Of a DNA stretch of 64,000 bases, positions 34,633-43,983 are shown piece after piece. Numbering within the stretch: the stretch's first letter is position 1; the number at the start of each line of letters is the position of its first letter. The notes below the pieces were generated by a model. That model was not told the origin of the DNA. It searched no databases and saw nothing but the letters and a program-made list of their open reading frames with translations. A program made the position numbers and the translations under genes. The stretch comes from JAJPKK01 sp963787675 (GTDB taxonomy: Bacteria > Pseudomonadota > Alphaproteobacteria > Rhizobiales > Xanthobacteraceae): contig CAWBDV010000007.1 of NCBI GenBank assembly GCA_963787675.1, positions 1,240,001 through 1,304,000 on the forward strand, written 5' to 3'.

Positions 34633-35697
34633 CCAATTTGGGTTCCACATCATCTCGCGGGCCAGCGCAATCAGATCGCAGCGGCCTTCCGCGAGATATC
34701 CTTCCGCTTGTTTCGGATCTGTGATCAACCCCACCGCCATGGTTGGGACACTCACTTCGCGACGTATGCGCTCCGCAAACGGCACGTGGTAGCCGGGAAC
34801 GCGGGGCACCACGGAGATCGTCAGCGGTCCTTCGATGCCGCCAGACGAACAATCGATAACGTCAACCCCGCGCTGCTTAAGTTCGCTCGCGAGCACGATC
34901 GTATCCTCGAGATCCCAGGCGCCTCCTTTGCCGTCGACGCAGGACGCACGAAAGAACAACGGCCGGTCCTTTGGCCAGCTCTCGCGAACCGCTTCGATCA
35001 GCTCCAGCGCAAACCGCATTCGACCTTTCAGATCGCCGCCATAGGTATCCCGTCGCCTGTTTGTGATCGGCGACAGGAATTGCTGGATGATGTAGCCATG
35101 CGCGCCGTGCACTTCACAAATGTCAAAGCCGGCATCGACCGACCGGAAGCTGGCTTCGACATGGCTTGCGATAACCTGCTTGATATCATCCCGATCCATC
35201 TCGCGCGGGACAAGGGCTCCCGGCTTGAACGGTATTGGGCTTGGCGCAACACCGCGCCACGGAGGCTCACCGGCCTTAGCGTCGTCCTCGGTCAGCGGCG
35301 CGAAGCCATCCCACGGCGCCTTCGTCGCGACTTTGCGGCCGGCATGTCCCAACTGAATTGCGCTCAGAGTGCCTTGGCTACGCAGAAAGTCCGTTATGCG
35401 TCGCCAGGCTTTTGCTTGAGCATCCGTGTATATGCCGGGACAATGGTAAGTCTTACGTCCCCGTTCTTCGACCGTCGTCTCTTCCACGAACACAATGCCG
35501 GCACCGCCCATCGCGAATTTGCCGAGGTGAACCAAATGCCAGTCGGTCGGCGCACCGTCGATCGCGGCATATTGCGACATGGGCGAAACCACGATGCGAT
35601 TTCGCGCTGTCAGCCCGCGTAAAGTGATCGGCGTAAGCAATAGCGGCTCGGCCCCGGCTGGGACCATGCCACCGAACTCCCGGTTGTTTGCACTCAT
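34633..35697 (-). pseudogene. NADH:flavin oxidoreductase (Old Yellow Enzyme family), split by IS21
   Basis: Starts at 35697; the TIM-barrel FMN enzyme begins at LLLTPITLRGLTARNRIVVS, with SPMSQYAAIDGAPTDWHLVH near residue 38, IQLGHAGRK, VEVHGAHGYIIQQFLSP-like (CEVHGAHGYI), FFRASCVDGKG and VGLITDPKQAE. The last native residues before the element are MMWNPNW. The active-site His-Gly-Ala-His-Gly-Tyr loop is present. It would reduce electron-poor alkenes with NAD(P)H in an intact form. The C-terminal piece lies at 31653-31801 beyond the element. Confidence 0.9.
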
Positions 35698-35931
35698 CGG
35701 ACTTGATCTGTCATCGGGTGACCTTGACCGATCACTTGACTTGCCGTCAATGGCTTCTAGCCGGTGGGCGACTTCGCAATCCTCGACGTGCCAACCTAAT
35801 TGGTGATAGGTTGCTCATTCCTCTGCCCGACGTTACGGCGATCAATTGTCGCGGCATGTGAGTAAGTGGAATCATCCTCAGTTGCAGACTGCCGATACTC
35901 GGGCGGATGCTCAAGCTCGCGGAGCATCGTC

Positions 35932-36909
35932 ATGACCCTCTCACGCCGCAGTTTCCTGCACGTAGCAGCGGGCGCGGCCACCGCTCCGATCGTTTCCAGG
36001 ATCGCGACAGCTCAGGGTTATCCGTCGCGGCCAATTCGCTTCATCGTACCGTTTGCTTCTGGCGGCGTGAGCGACATCATTGCGCGCCTGATGGGTCGAA
36101 GGCTGTCCGAGCGGCTCGGCCAACAATTCCTCATCGAAGATCGGGGAGGCGCGGGGAGCAATCTCGGTACTGAGATCGTCGTGAATTCACCGCCGGATGG
36201 TTACAGGCTGCTTCTGGATGGTTCGGCGAACGCGGTTAACGCGACGCTCTACCCCAATCTTAGTTTCAATTACCTTCGCGATATTTCGCCCGTGGCCAGC
36301 ATGTTCCGCGCACCACATATCATGGAGGTCAATCCATCCTTTCCCGCCAAGACGGTTCCCGAATTCATCGCTTATGCCAAGACCCATCCGGGGCAGCTCA
36401 ATATGGCATCGGCCGGTATCGGAACGATCTCCCATATGGCGGGCGAACTGTTCAATATGATGACCGGAATTACCCTCACTCACGTGCCGTATCGTGGGGC
36501 AGCGCCTGCGCTGACCGACCTCCTCGCTGGGCAGGTCCAGGTCATGTTCGACAACGCGGCGTCGTCGACCGAGCACATCCGCGCCGGCCGGCTGCATGCA
36601 CTCGCGGTGACGACGGCGAGGCGGATCGACGTACTGCCGGAGGTGCCGACCGTAGGCGAGTTCATTCGAGGGTACGAGGCGAGCAACGTAAATGGCATCG
36701 GAGTGCCGGCGAAGACGCCCGTCGAAATAATCGCCAAACTCAACACCCAGATCAACGCCGTCCTCGGCGATCCCGTGATCAAGGCTCGATTTGCGGACTT
36801 GGGGGGCGCCGCAATGATCGGCTCCTCCACGGATTACGGAACATTCCTCGCTGAGGAGACGGAGAAGTGGGCCAGGGTTGTGAAGGCCACGGGTCTCAAG
36901 CCCAACTGA
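35932..36909 (+). CDS. Bug/TctC-type tricarboxylate-binding protein
   Basis: 325 residues from the ATG at 35932, which follows GGAG. Tat signal SRRSFLHVAAGAATAP, then PSRPIRFIVPFASGGVSDII (ligand loop one), ADxPDGY-like SPPDGYRLLLDGS, MASAGIGTISHMAGELFNMM and THVPYRGAAPALTDLLAGQV (ligand loop two). This is a periplasmic Bug-type receptor of the tripartite tricarboxylate transporter family. No TctA or TctB genes are present nearby, which is common for orphan Bug proteins. The ligand is unknown, often a carboxylate. It is divergent from the Old Yellow Enzyme gene. Confidence 0.9.
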   Translation: MTLSRRSFLHVAAGAATAPIVSRIATAQGYPSRPIRFIVPFASGGVSDIIARLMGRRLSERLGQQFLIEDRGGAGSNLGTEIVVNSPPDGYRLLLDGSANAVNATLYPNLSFNYLRDISPVASMFRAPHIMEVNPSFPAKTVPEFIAYAKTHPGQLNMASAGIGTISHMAGELFNMMTGITLTHVPYRGAAPALTDLLAGQVQVMFDNAASSTEHIRAGRLHALAVTTARRIDVLPEVPTVGEFIRGYEASNVNGIGVPAKTPVEIIAKLNTQINAVLGDPVIKARFADLGGAAMIGSSTDYGTFLAEETEKWARVVKATGLKPN

Positions 36910-37030
36910 CCTTGAACTTGCGTGCCAGATAATTCACCGTTCCGGCTACGCCGACCTAACAACGTCGGTTGAAACGTGCCCGCTGGCCCGGCGCCGCGCT
37001 AGGAATTGATGGGGAGGCCGCTGCCACATC

Positions 37031-37477
37031 TCAGCTTGACCATGATCGCGGGGCGCGGGATGCGATCACCCTAAAGCGGTCTTGCGAGGCCTGCCGCGAA
37101 GTCTTTTTCGGCGCCTTTTTGGCCGCCGCCTTCGCCGATCGGGCAATGGCGAAGTCTTCGAGCTTCTTACCCGACTTGATCGCGGCACTGAGCCAGCGAG
37201 GTTTGAGCCCGCGCCCGGCCCAGGTCTCGGACGGGTTCTCCGGGTTCCGGTATTTTGGGGCGACGATGGTCCCGCGAAGCGAAAAGCCACCGCGGGGGCG
37301 CCCGAGGCGTCCATGTGCACCGGCATGGCCATCGCCGAGGCGGGAGAGCTGAGCGAGTTTTGCTTCAAGCTCGCGCCGCTCCTCGACCACTTTCGGGCTC
37401 AGCGCAGCCTCGACTTGGGCTTGCAGCTTCGAGAGCTTTTCGATGGACATCGACGTCAGGGTGCCTACAGCGGCCAT
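37031..37477 (-). CDS. H-NS family nucleoid-associated protein
   Basis: 148 residues. The N-terminal helix (SIEKLSKLQAQVEAALSPKVVEERREL) is the oligomerisation segment; the C-terminal core KYRNPENPSETWAGRGLKPRW is the DNA-binding motif of H-NS-like proteins (PF00816), with the GRG minor-groove hook in WAGRGLKP. The tail is rich in lysine and alanine and may add non-specific DNA contacts. H-NS proteins silence AT-rich acquired DNA, which suits this island-like setting. The ATG at 37477 has GAGGGA upstream. Confidence 0.88.
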   Translation of the reverse strand: MAAVGTLTSMSIEKLSKLQAQVEAALSPKVVEERRELEAKLAQLSRLGDGHAGAHGRLGRPRGGFSLRGTIVAPKYRNPENPSETWAGRGLKPRWLSAAIKSGKKLEDFAIARSAKAAAKKAPKKTSRQASQDRFRVIASRAPRSWSS

Positions 37478-37662
37478 GGTTTCAATCCCTCGAATTGTTA
37501 GTGCGGGGGAATGATGCGGTATTGTAGGAATTTAGAAATGTAAAGGGGTTTTGGCAGAACGACGAGCCGTTGTCCTGACTGCTTCAGCGGTGAAGCCGCG
37601 TGGCGGCGGAGGATGCTGTGGCCAGACCAACGGCCGCCGTCATATCCGGTAGGGCAAGTATT

Positions 37663-38475
37663 TCACACTGTGCGGGCGTAATATTCCTTTTTCAGGCGTT
37701 CAAGGTATTCGAACATCGCTGGGTCAAACTGAAGCTCTGTCGGCGTCTCCTTGTCCCAGTAGTTGTAGGCATCAATGCCGCGCACCAGTATCGCCGCCGG
37801 CCTTTTTCCTTCTGGCACAAATCGGATTTGCTTCGTGCTCGTCGGGATATAGTGGACCGAAAGTCCGATACGCCGATCGTCCGAATTGTTCGGCTCTGAA
37901 TTGTGAACAATCGCCTCGTGATGAAGCGAAAACTCTCCGGGCCTAAGCTCCATGTTAACCGCTTTGCTCGCATCAACGTTTGCGGTCGTCTGGCCCCGAG
38001 GAAGCAAGTTGTTCGGATCCGGTTTGGTGTCGAACTCCGACTGAACAAGGTGCGAACCCGGAATGACCTTCACACAACCCGATGCGATATTGCTCGTCGA
38101 AATAGCGATCCAAGCGGTGCAGGTGTTGGCAGGTTCCATCCCGTAATAATAGCTGTCTTGATGCCAGGAGACATATCGCGGATCGTGTGCGTTTTTTTGG
38201 AAGAAGCTCGACCCCCAACACAAGATATTGGGGCCGATAACGTCTTCTACGGCGTCAAGGATACGGGGATGGCACACGAGATCAGTTAGAGACTTGAACG
38301 GCAGGTGGGCTTTGATCTTGAGAAACTTCTGCGCCTCATCGCCCATACGCGCCTCGAACTCTTCGATCTCACGGCGTATCTCCATAGCCTTTTCGGCGCT
38401 GACGGCCCGAAACGGGTGCACATAACCAAATCTGTGATATTGTTCGACTTGCTCGTCTGTCATTGCTTTCGGCAT
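37663..38475 (-). CDS. Phytanoyl-CoA dioxygenase-like (PhyH) oxygenase
   Basis: 270 residues from the ATG at 38475, preceded by GGAGGAG; an in-frame start at 38559 overlaps the permease stop. Fe(II)/2-oxoglutarate family residues: WHQDSYYY (H105, D107), the distal H191 in EAIVHNSEPN and R near 202 (DDRRIGLSVHY) for 2-oxoglutarate. It hydroxylates a small organic substrate. As the last gene of an ABC transporter operon, it probably acts on what the transporter imports, for example a sulfonate, phosphonate or carboxylate. Substrate not known. Confidence 0.85.
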   Translation of the reverse strand: MPKAMTDEQVEQYHRFGYVHPFRAVSAEKAMEIRREIEEFEARMGDEAQKFLKIKAHLPFKSLTDLVCHPRILDAVEDVIGPNILCWGSSFFQKNAHDPRYVSWHQDSYYYGMEPANTCTAWIAISTSNIASGCVKVIPGSHLVQSEFDTKPDPNNLLPRGQTTANVDASKAVNMELRPGEFSLHHEAIVHNSEPNNSDDRRIGLSVHYIPTSTKQIRFVPEGKRPAAILVRGIDAYNYWDKETPTELQFDPAMFEYLERLKKEYYARTV

Positions 38476-38555
38476 GCTCTCCTCCGTCACCCTCACCTTT
38501 AAGATTTGGCTTCTCACAGCCGGCTGTGCATTAACGGCCGTCGCCCTCTCACTCG

Positions 38556-39368
38556 TCACATTCCGTAAGCTCCGAAGCCTTCATCCGGTTGCTGCGTTCT
38601 TGAAAGTCGATTAAAACGTCCAAGCGCGAGCTCCATCAGGGAGATCGAATAAAACAACGCGATCCCCAAGGCGGTCAGCACGATGACACAGGCGAAAACT
38701 AGCGCTGTGTCGAAGTTTCCGGTTGCCGAGAGCATAAGATAACCCAGTCCGGTTCTGCTCCCGACGAACTCTCCGACAACGGCTCCAACGACCGCGAAGG
38801 CGATCGCGACTCTGAATCCGGCCAGCATATGCGGGACGGCTGTCGGAAAGCGAACTTTTGTGAAGATTTGCCAGGGCGACGCGCGCATGGAGCGCATCAG
38901 CTTGATCGTGTCCCGATTGACGGCTCGCAGTCCGCTCGCGGTGTTCACGACGACAGGGAAGAAAGCGATTAGCAGCGCAACGATGATCTTCGGAGCAGCC
39001 CCATAGCCTAGGAGCACGAGCAACAGGGGTGCAAGGGCTACCTTCGGAACGGCTTGAGACGCTACCAAAATCGGATTCAGAATCCGATCGAGCAACCTTG
39101 ATGAAACGATCAACATGGCAATCGGAATGCCGATGGCGACGCTCAGCCCGAAACCAATTAAGGTCTCCGCCAGCGTTACCTGTCCATGCACAAAAAGCGC
39201 TTGGCGATTTTGAACGATCGACGCCCAGACCTCATGCGGAGGCGGCATCAAGAACGACGGGATCTTGAAAAACTCAATCGACAGGTCCCAAAGGATCACC
39301 AACGCGACAGGCGTGATGATCAACGCGACCCAAGCCAATGGATCGCCGGCCAAGCGTTTAAATCTCAT
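38556..39368 (-). CDS. ABC transporter permease, NitT/TauT type
   Basis: 270 residues with about six membrane segments (WVALIITPVALVILW at the start; IPIAMLIVSSRLLD; ALAPLLLVLLGYGAAPKIIV; IAFAVVGAVVGEFVGS). The EAA-type loop MRSMRASPWQIFTKVRFPTA meets the ATPase. It belongs with SsuC/TauC/ThiX-like permeases for sulfonates, nitrate or pyrimidine precursors. Its start overlaps the ATPase stop by 4 bases (39365-39368), showing an operon. Confidence 0.9.
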   Translation of the reverse strand: MRFKRLAGDPLAWVALIITPVALVILWDLSIEFFKIPSFLMPPPHEVWASIVQNRQALFVHGQVTLAETLIGFGLSVAIGIPIAMLIVSSRLLDRILNPILVASQAVPKVALAPLLLVLLGYGAAPKIIVALLIAFFPVVVNTASGLRAVNRDTIKLMRSMRASPWQIFTKVRFPTAVPHMLAGFRVAIAFAVVGAVVGEFVGSRTGLGYLMLSATGNFDTALVFACVIVLTALGIALFYSISLMELALGRFNRLSRTQQPDEGFGAYGM

Positions 39369-40189
39369 CGCCTTGCCATCTCCCGCAACACGCCCATGCT
39401 CTCGAACATTTGGCGGATCTGCCGCGTATAAACGGCGAACGCGCGGTCTTCCTTCATCTCGAAATGCCGCTCGCGCCCTAGATCGATCGAAACTATCGAT
39501 TGAATGCGGCCGGGACGCGGTGACATCACCGCGACACGATTTGCTAGAAACACCGCCTCGCTGATGGAATGCGTAACGAAAATGATGGTCTTGCGGGCTT
39601 CACGCGACAGCAAGTGGAAATCCATGGCCATCTGGTCGCGCGTCATCGCGTCCAACGCACCAAATGGTTCGTCCATAATGAGCAGTTCGGGATCATGCAC
39701 AAGAGCTCTGCAGATTGCTGCGCGCTGATTCATTCCGCCGGAAAGTTGATCTGGATAGCTGCTGGCAAAATCGGCCAGGCCCACCCGTTCGAGCAGCGAG
39801 AGAGCACGCTCCTTATGCTCGCGTCGGCCCATGCGTCGAACCTCGATTTGAAGGAGTACGTTCTCCAGGATGGTGCGCCACGGCAGGAGGAGATGTTGCT
39901 GGAAAACGATACCCAGGTCGTCCACCGGACCGGTAACGTGTCGGCTCAGCACCTCGATGCGACCCGTCGTCGGCGGCAGCAGACCCGCTATCATATTGAG
40001 CAGCGTGCTTTTTCCGCAGCCGCTTGGCCCAACAATCGCGACAAACTCTCCGACACCGATGTCGAGTGTCACCTCACCTAGCGCCTGCACGCTGTCACGC
40101 GTGCCGAACGTTTTGGAAACGCGCTCTATCGCGACCGCCTTTTCGAGCGGCTCATCTCGCGGAGCCTCGGACAGCGACACGACAGCCAT
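39365..40189 (-). CDS. ABC transporter ATP-binding protein, NitT/TauT type
   Basis: 274 residues. Walker A GPSGCGKS at 54-61, Q-loop FQQHLLLPWRT, signature LSGGMNQRAAICRAL, Walker B ELLIMDEPFGALD, and switch histidine FVTHSISEA. It is the energy-coupling subunit for the permease downstream and the binding protein upstream. It is the second gene of the operon. Confidence 0.93.
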   Translation of the reverse strand: MAVVSLSEAPRDEPLEKAVAIERVSKTFGTRDSVQALGEVTLDIGVGEFVAIVGPSGCGKSTLLNMIAGLLPPTTGRIEVLSRHVTGPVDDLGIVFQQHLLLPWRTILENVLLQIEVRRMGRREHKERALSLLERVGLADFASSYPDQLSGGMNQRAAICRALVHDPELLIMDEPFGALDAMTRDQMAMDFHLLSREARKTIIFVTHSISEAVFLANRVAVMSPRPGRIQSIVSIDLGRERHFEMKEDRAFAVYTRQIRQMFESMGVLREMARR

Positions 40190-40249
40190 GCCTGTTCTCG
40201 CTTTATGTCTGATACGGCAAGTTACTTTGCCTCTCAGATGTCTGTTGAG

Positions 40250-41329
40250 CTAGTCGATGAATCTGTTGGTGTAATAATCGGAAGGGTTCTTAGGCTTCAG
40301 GCCCGAATAGTTCTTGAGGACTTCGAGCATCGCCGTCCAGTCCTCTTCCGCTGTCCATCCTATGGGCTTTCCGGCAGTTGCGGACGTGTGCATTTGCTGG
40401 TCGATCATGACTTTTAGACCCTCCCGCAGCAGATTTGGGTCAGACTCCGGAAATTGCTTGATAGCTGCTTGGACCGCGGCTTGCGGATCCTTGATGGCGG
40501 CCTCCCATCCCTGAGCCGACGCGTGCACAAAGCGACGAATAAGATCGGGATCAGCCTCGATCACCGCATTACTGGTGATTAAAGACGTCCCGTAAGTGTT
40601 GATCCCAAACTGCGAGAATGGCGCAAAGCCCATATCCGGCATGCGCAGACGGATTCTGACGATGTCGCCCGTCGCGTATCCGCCCAGAAATGCGCCAGGT
40701 GTCTGGATGAAAAGCGGGACCTTAGCGTTCGGATCGGTCAACCGGAGTTCAACGTCTTCTATCTTGAACCCGGCTGTGGCGAAGACCGCCGGAAAAACGC
40801 TCAGCTCCGCTGAACCCGGACTGCTGATGATGACCTTACCCTTGATGCTGGCGACTTTGCCGTCCCAATTCGAACTCTTGTGATATGCAAATCCCTGGAC
40901 GCCCGTCTGTGCATAAACCGAAACAGCTCTCACCGGGACGCTTCTGTTGGTGATGCCGACTACCATTGTCGTAGCGTCTGCCAACCCGAACGTATCGCGC
41001 CCTGCTGCAACGGTTTGAACAGTTGTCGAAGACCCCTGTCCCTCGCCAATCTCGACATCAAGTCCAGCCTGTCGGTAAAGCCCGAGGTCTCTGGCTAAAA
41101 CAAAAGGGCCAACATACCCGTTCACTTTATAATCAGTTCGAAGACTCACTTTCTTGAGAGGTTGCCCGTTCGCAACCTGAATTGCCGCCCCGGCCATCAT
41201 CAGCGTCGATGCCGCCAAGAAAATCAGCGTCCGAAGCGACCGAGTGGGCGCGGGAAGTGTCCCAGCGTGTGGAAATTTTGAGCAAGCCCGCAGACAAATC
41301 CTGAACGTTTTTGTGCCAGACCTCATCAT
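40250..41329 (-). CDS. ABC transporter substrate-binding protein, NMT1/SsuA type
   Basis: 359 residues. A long N-terminal stretch leads to a signal segment (LIFLAASTLMMAGAAIQVANG); true start may be nearer it. The mature part follows the NMT1/THI5-like pattern: VSLRTDYKVNGYVGPFVLAR, DLGLYRQAGLDVEIGEGQGS, GLADATTMV and ADPDLIRRFVHASAQGWEAA. It captures the substrate in the periplasm for the NitT/TauT-type permease. First gene of the operon 41329-37663 whose last gene is the PhyH-like oxygenase. Substrate family: sulfonates, aromatic or pyrimidine-like molecules. Confidence 0.9.
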   Translation of the reverse strand: MMRSGTKTFRICLRACSKFPHAGTLPAPTRSLRTLIFLAASTLMMAGAAIQVANGQPLKKVSLRTDYKVNGYVGPFVLARDLGLYRQAGLDVEIGEGQGSSTTVQTVAAGRDTFGLADATTMVVGITNRSVPVRAVSVYAQTGVQGFAYHKSSNWDGKVASIKGKVIISSPGSAELSVFPAVFATAGFKIEDVELRLTDPNAKVPLFIQTPGAFLGGYATGDIVRIRLRMPDMGFAPFSQFGINTYGTSLITSNAVIEADPDLIRRFVHASAQGWEAAIKDPQAAVQAAIKQFPESDPNLLREGLKVMIDQQMHTSATAGKPIGWTAEEDWTAMLEVLKNYSGLKPKNPSDYYTNRFID

Positions 41330-41379
41330 TGAAGCTCCTCAACGAATTCGTGGGCAGAAGCACATTGCCTTGACAGAGT

Positions 41380-41523
41380 TTATCGAGCACGCGCCATCAT
41401 CATGAGCGTCGGCAAACAATGCTCCAGCCGAAGCGCGAAGAGCTCGGCATCGAGCCTCCCCTTGAGCGCTTCGAGAAAGCGGAGCGCGACATCCTTCGGA
41501 GAAAACTCGACTTGCGGCATCAT
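41380..41523 (-). CDS. 47-residue ORF upstream of the ABC operon
   Basis: Encodes MMPQVEFSPKDVALRFLEAL followed by KGRLDAELFALRLEHCLP and MMMARAR. It is compact and helical and ends 50 bases before the binding-protein gene. GGTGAG precedes the ATG. It could be a small leader-operon gene or the end of a lost gene. Not recognised. Confidence 0.3.
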   Translation of the reverse strand: MMPQVEFSPKDVALRFLEALKGRLDAELFALRLEHCLPTLMMMARAR

Positions 41524-41649
41524 GCTCACCATCTTTCACGCTCACCGCCATTTCGTGGCGTCGCAAGCCACCGACCAAACCGAACGCGTGGGCCTACGGG
41601 CCCTCGCTTTCATGAATCGAACCTGCTCGCGGCTTCCATCCCCGACGAA

Positions 41650-41979
41650 CTATACGGCATCCATCACCGGGGGAGGAGTTTGTCCGCAAATCGCCGGCGG
41701 CAGCCTGTTCCGTGCCGCTGCCTCGGCGATTGTGATGCGATGAGAAATCGCAAAACCCTCGGCCATGACGACCAGACCGCCTCTGGGTTGGAGCGCGAGA
41801 TTGCCAATGGCCTTGTCAATCCCGGCGTCGTCGTAAACCGGCGTTGGCGTCACTGTTACCGCGTACGATGGCGCGACGCGTTCGATCTCGGCCACCACGG
41901 TTGCTAACGATGGCGTCCGGTTGCTGGGGTACTGCGGCGATGACCGACGGCGTCGGCCAGCGGGAGTTTCACTCTGCAA
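41650..41979 (-). pseudogene. PF04392 ABC binding-protein remnant
   Basis: The region encoding YAVTVTPTPVYDDAGIDKAI, NLALQPRGGLVVMAEGFAIS and HRITIAEAAARNRLPPAI matches the middle of PF04392 proteins, without their N- and C-terminal parts. It is one of several fragments of this family in the window (26.1, 27.1, 45.7 kb). Confidence 0.6.
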
Positions 41980-42213
41980 CCAAACGCGCGATTCTGCCTC
42001 AGGCTATTAATGCAGAGCTGGGCACCGCGAGGAGCGCGCTTAAATCAGAAAAGATGCGAGTCATAGTAACTGCGATGGCGGCGACCGCTCGATGGAGGCG
42101 AGCACCTCGGAGCGCAGGCGATGGCGTCCAAAAAAGCGGTAACATCTCAATAACTAATTGATATTGCAGTATTATTTGATACAATCATCTCATCAATCAA
42201 TTGAGATTGCGTG

Positions 42214-43152
42214 ATGGATGGTTGGGTAGCCAGGGCATTGGATTCAGCGACAAATTACATCCGCGAAAACGCCGTCGTTGGACAAGGTGCTCTTCGCTGC
42301 AATCGATGGATCGCCTCAAGCGCCCTGCAGAAAGCCATCCGTCGTGGTGAAATCACGACCGCCATCCGAGCCGCGCTGGCGCTGCACAGGGAAGATCGTC
42401 CAGGCGCCTGGCGCCGTTTGATCGCGATAGCGTTCGAGGATGTTGGCGCCGCCGACATCGATGCAGTCGTCGAGACCGTTGCCATAGCCACTTCACCGGA
42501 GTGGCGGGCGAAGCACGGCGAAGAACGGGTTCTCGCGTCCGTAGCATCTCACCTTGCAGAGGCGCCGAAGGACCGTAGCGCCGACTATCTGATGTGGGCC
42601 GCGGCCGAGCACCGATGTCTCGCCGATGCTCGCGACCTTTTTGTCCGGGCGAGTATTCAGGAACGTTTGAGCATACTGCTCGATGGTTCGGCCCCACTGG
42701 GGCGCCGTGCGGTTGCGGCGTGGTTCGCGTCGGGGATTGATTACCCGTACCAGCGCCGCATGGGTGCGGGGGACCTGCTAGCCCTTGCCGAGGCCTATCG
42801 CCAGCTCGGCGCGACGGATCAGTTGGCCTCCGCCACGGTGGTCGCCGCGAAACGAACGCGAGAGCCCTACACGGTCCTGCTTCCGCTCACTTGGTTGGAA
42901 GTGCAGGGCAGCGAGCGGATCGAAGTCCGTGATGAGCCCGTCCCTGCATCGGCGATGGTTGCCGGCGTGCCGCTCTACGCTTTGGATGAGCATACCCGCC
43001 TCGGCAAACGCGCCATCAATACGCTGGCCCGGGAAAATGCCGCGATCCGAGCGTGCCTGCAGCAATTCGTGTCCAAGCGCCGGTGGATCGCCGCGGCCCA
43101 GCACGCGGCGTTCTATGCCGAGGGGTCAGCAGTTGCCCGTCGTCTCGCCTGA
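42214..43152 (+). CDS. Protein similar to the C-terminal part of MgsA/RarA-type ATPases
   Basis: About 312 residues from the ATG at 42214. WIASSALQKAIRRGEITTAI, LHREDRPGAWRRLIAIAFEDVG and ADIDAVVETVAIA resemble the clamp-loader-like C-terminal helical domain of MgsA/RarA, where a similar SxLxKxIRRG...RLxxIAxEDIG pattern occurs. No AAA+ ATPase domain precedes it, and no N-terminal Walker motifs are present. Stand-alone versions exist in this group, function unknown. The C-terminus abuts the IS630 remnant, so the last residues (AVARRLA) may be IS-derived. Confidence 0.5.
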   Translation: MDGWVARALDSATNYIRENAVVGQGALRCNRWIASSALQKAIRRGEITTAIRAALALHREDRPGAWRRLIAIAFEDVGAADIDAVVETVAIATSPEWRAKHGEERVLASVASHLAEAPKDRSADYLMWAAAEHRCLADARDLFVRASIQERLSILLDGSAPLGRRAVAAWFASGIDYPYQRRMGAGDLLALAEAYRQLGATDQLASATVVAAKRTREPYTVLLPLTWLEVQGSERIEVRDEPVPASAMVAGVPLYALDEHTRLGKRAINTLARENAAIRACLQQFVSKRRWIAAAQHAAFYAEGSAVARRLA

Positions 43153-43867
43153 TCGCGGTGGAGCCTGACCTGACGTTGGACGAGGTCGTCTGCGCGATGC
43201 GCGAGCACAAAATTCCAGGCAGTCGCACGGCGGTGTGGCGGTTTTTTCAGCGACACAAGATCACCGTCAAAAAAAAGCCTGCGCGCGGCAGAGCAGGAGC
43301 GCGCGGACGTGGCGCGGGCACGCCGACGCTGGATGCGCGAACAGGGGCTGTTCGATCCGGCCCGGCTGGTATTCATCGATGAGACTTCGGCCAATACCCA
43401 GATGGTGCGGCTGCACGGCCGTTGCGCCCGCGGCGAGCGACTGGTGGACCATGTGCCGCAAGGCCATTGGAAGACAATCACCTTCGTTGCCGCTCTGCGC
43501 CAGCATGGAATGACGGCGTCGCACACAATCGATGGCGCAATGACCGGAAAGAGATTCTTGGCCTATGTCGAACGCTGTCTCGCACCGACCCTCAAGCAGA
43601 ACGAGATTGTGATGATCGACAATCTTCCGGCGCACAAGGCCGCCGGTGTCCGCGAGGCAATCGAAGCGCGCGGTGCGACGCTGCGCTATCTGCCCAAATA
43701 TTCCCCATCTCAATCCGATCGAGATGCCTTTCAGCAAGTTGAAGGCCTATCTGCGCAAGGCCGCTGAGCGGACAATTCCTCGCCTGCGCCGCCGGATTCG
43801 CACGTTCGCCCGGCGCCTCACCGCCCGTGAAGCCGCTAATTATTTCAGGCATGCAGGCTACGCGTGA
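43148..43867 (+). pseudogene. IS630-family transposase, 5'-truncated with two frame breaks
   Basis: Opens within IAVEPDLTLDEVVCAMREHK and AVWRFFQRHKITVKKK, then changes frame at an A8 run (43269-43276) to SLRAAEQERADVARARRRW, LVFIDETSANTQMVR and IVMIDNLPAHKA (DDE residues). It changes frame again near 43705 (KYSP then HLNPIEMPFSKLKAYLRKA). The first break could be frameshifting on the A-run; the second looks like a one-base loss. The N-terminal HTH is missing. No flanking duplication seen. Confidence 0.85.
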
Positions 43868-43983
43868 AATCGACCGGAATCTGCTCTAAGTGGAGTCGAG
43901 CTGTTGTCGTCCGTGAGCGCGGCTCGCCTGTCACCCATCTCGCAGACCATGCTATGGCTCCCTTAGATCGCAAGGAGGGGCAA

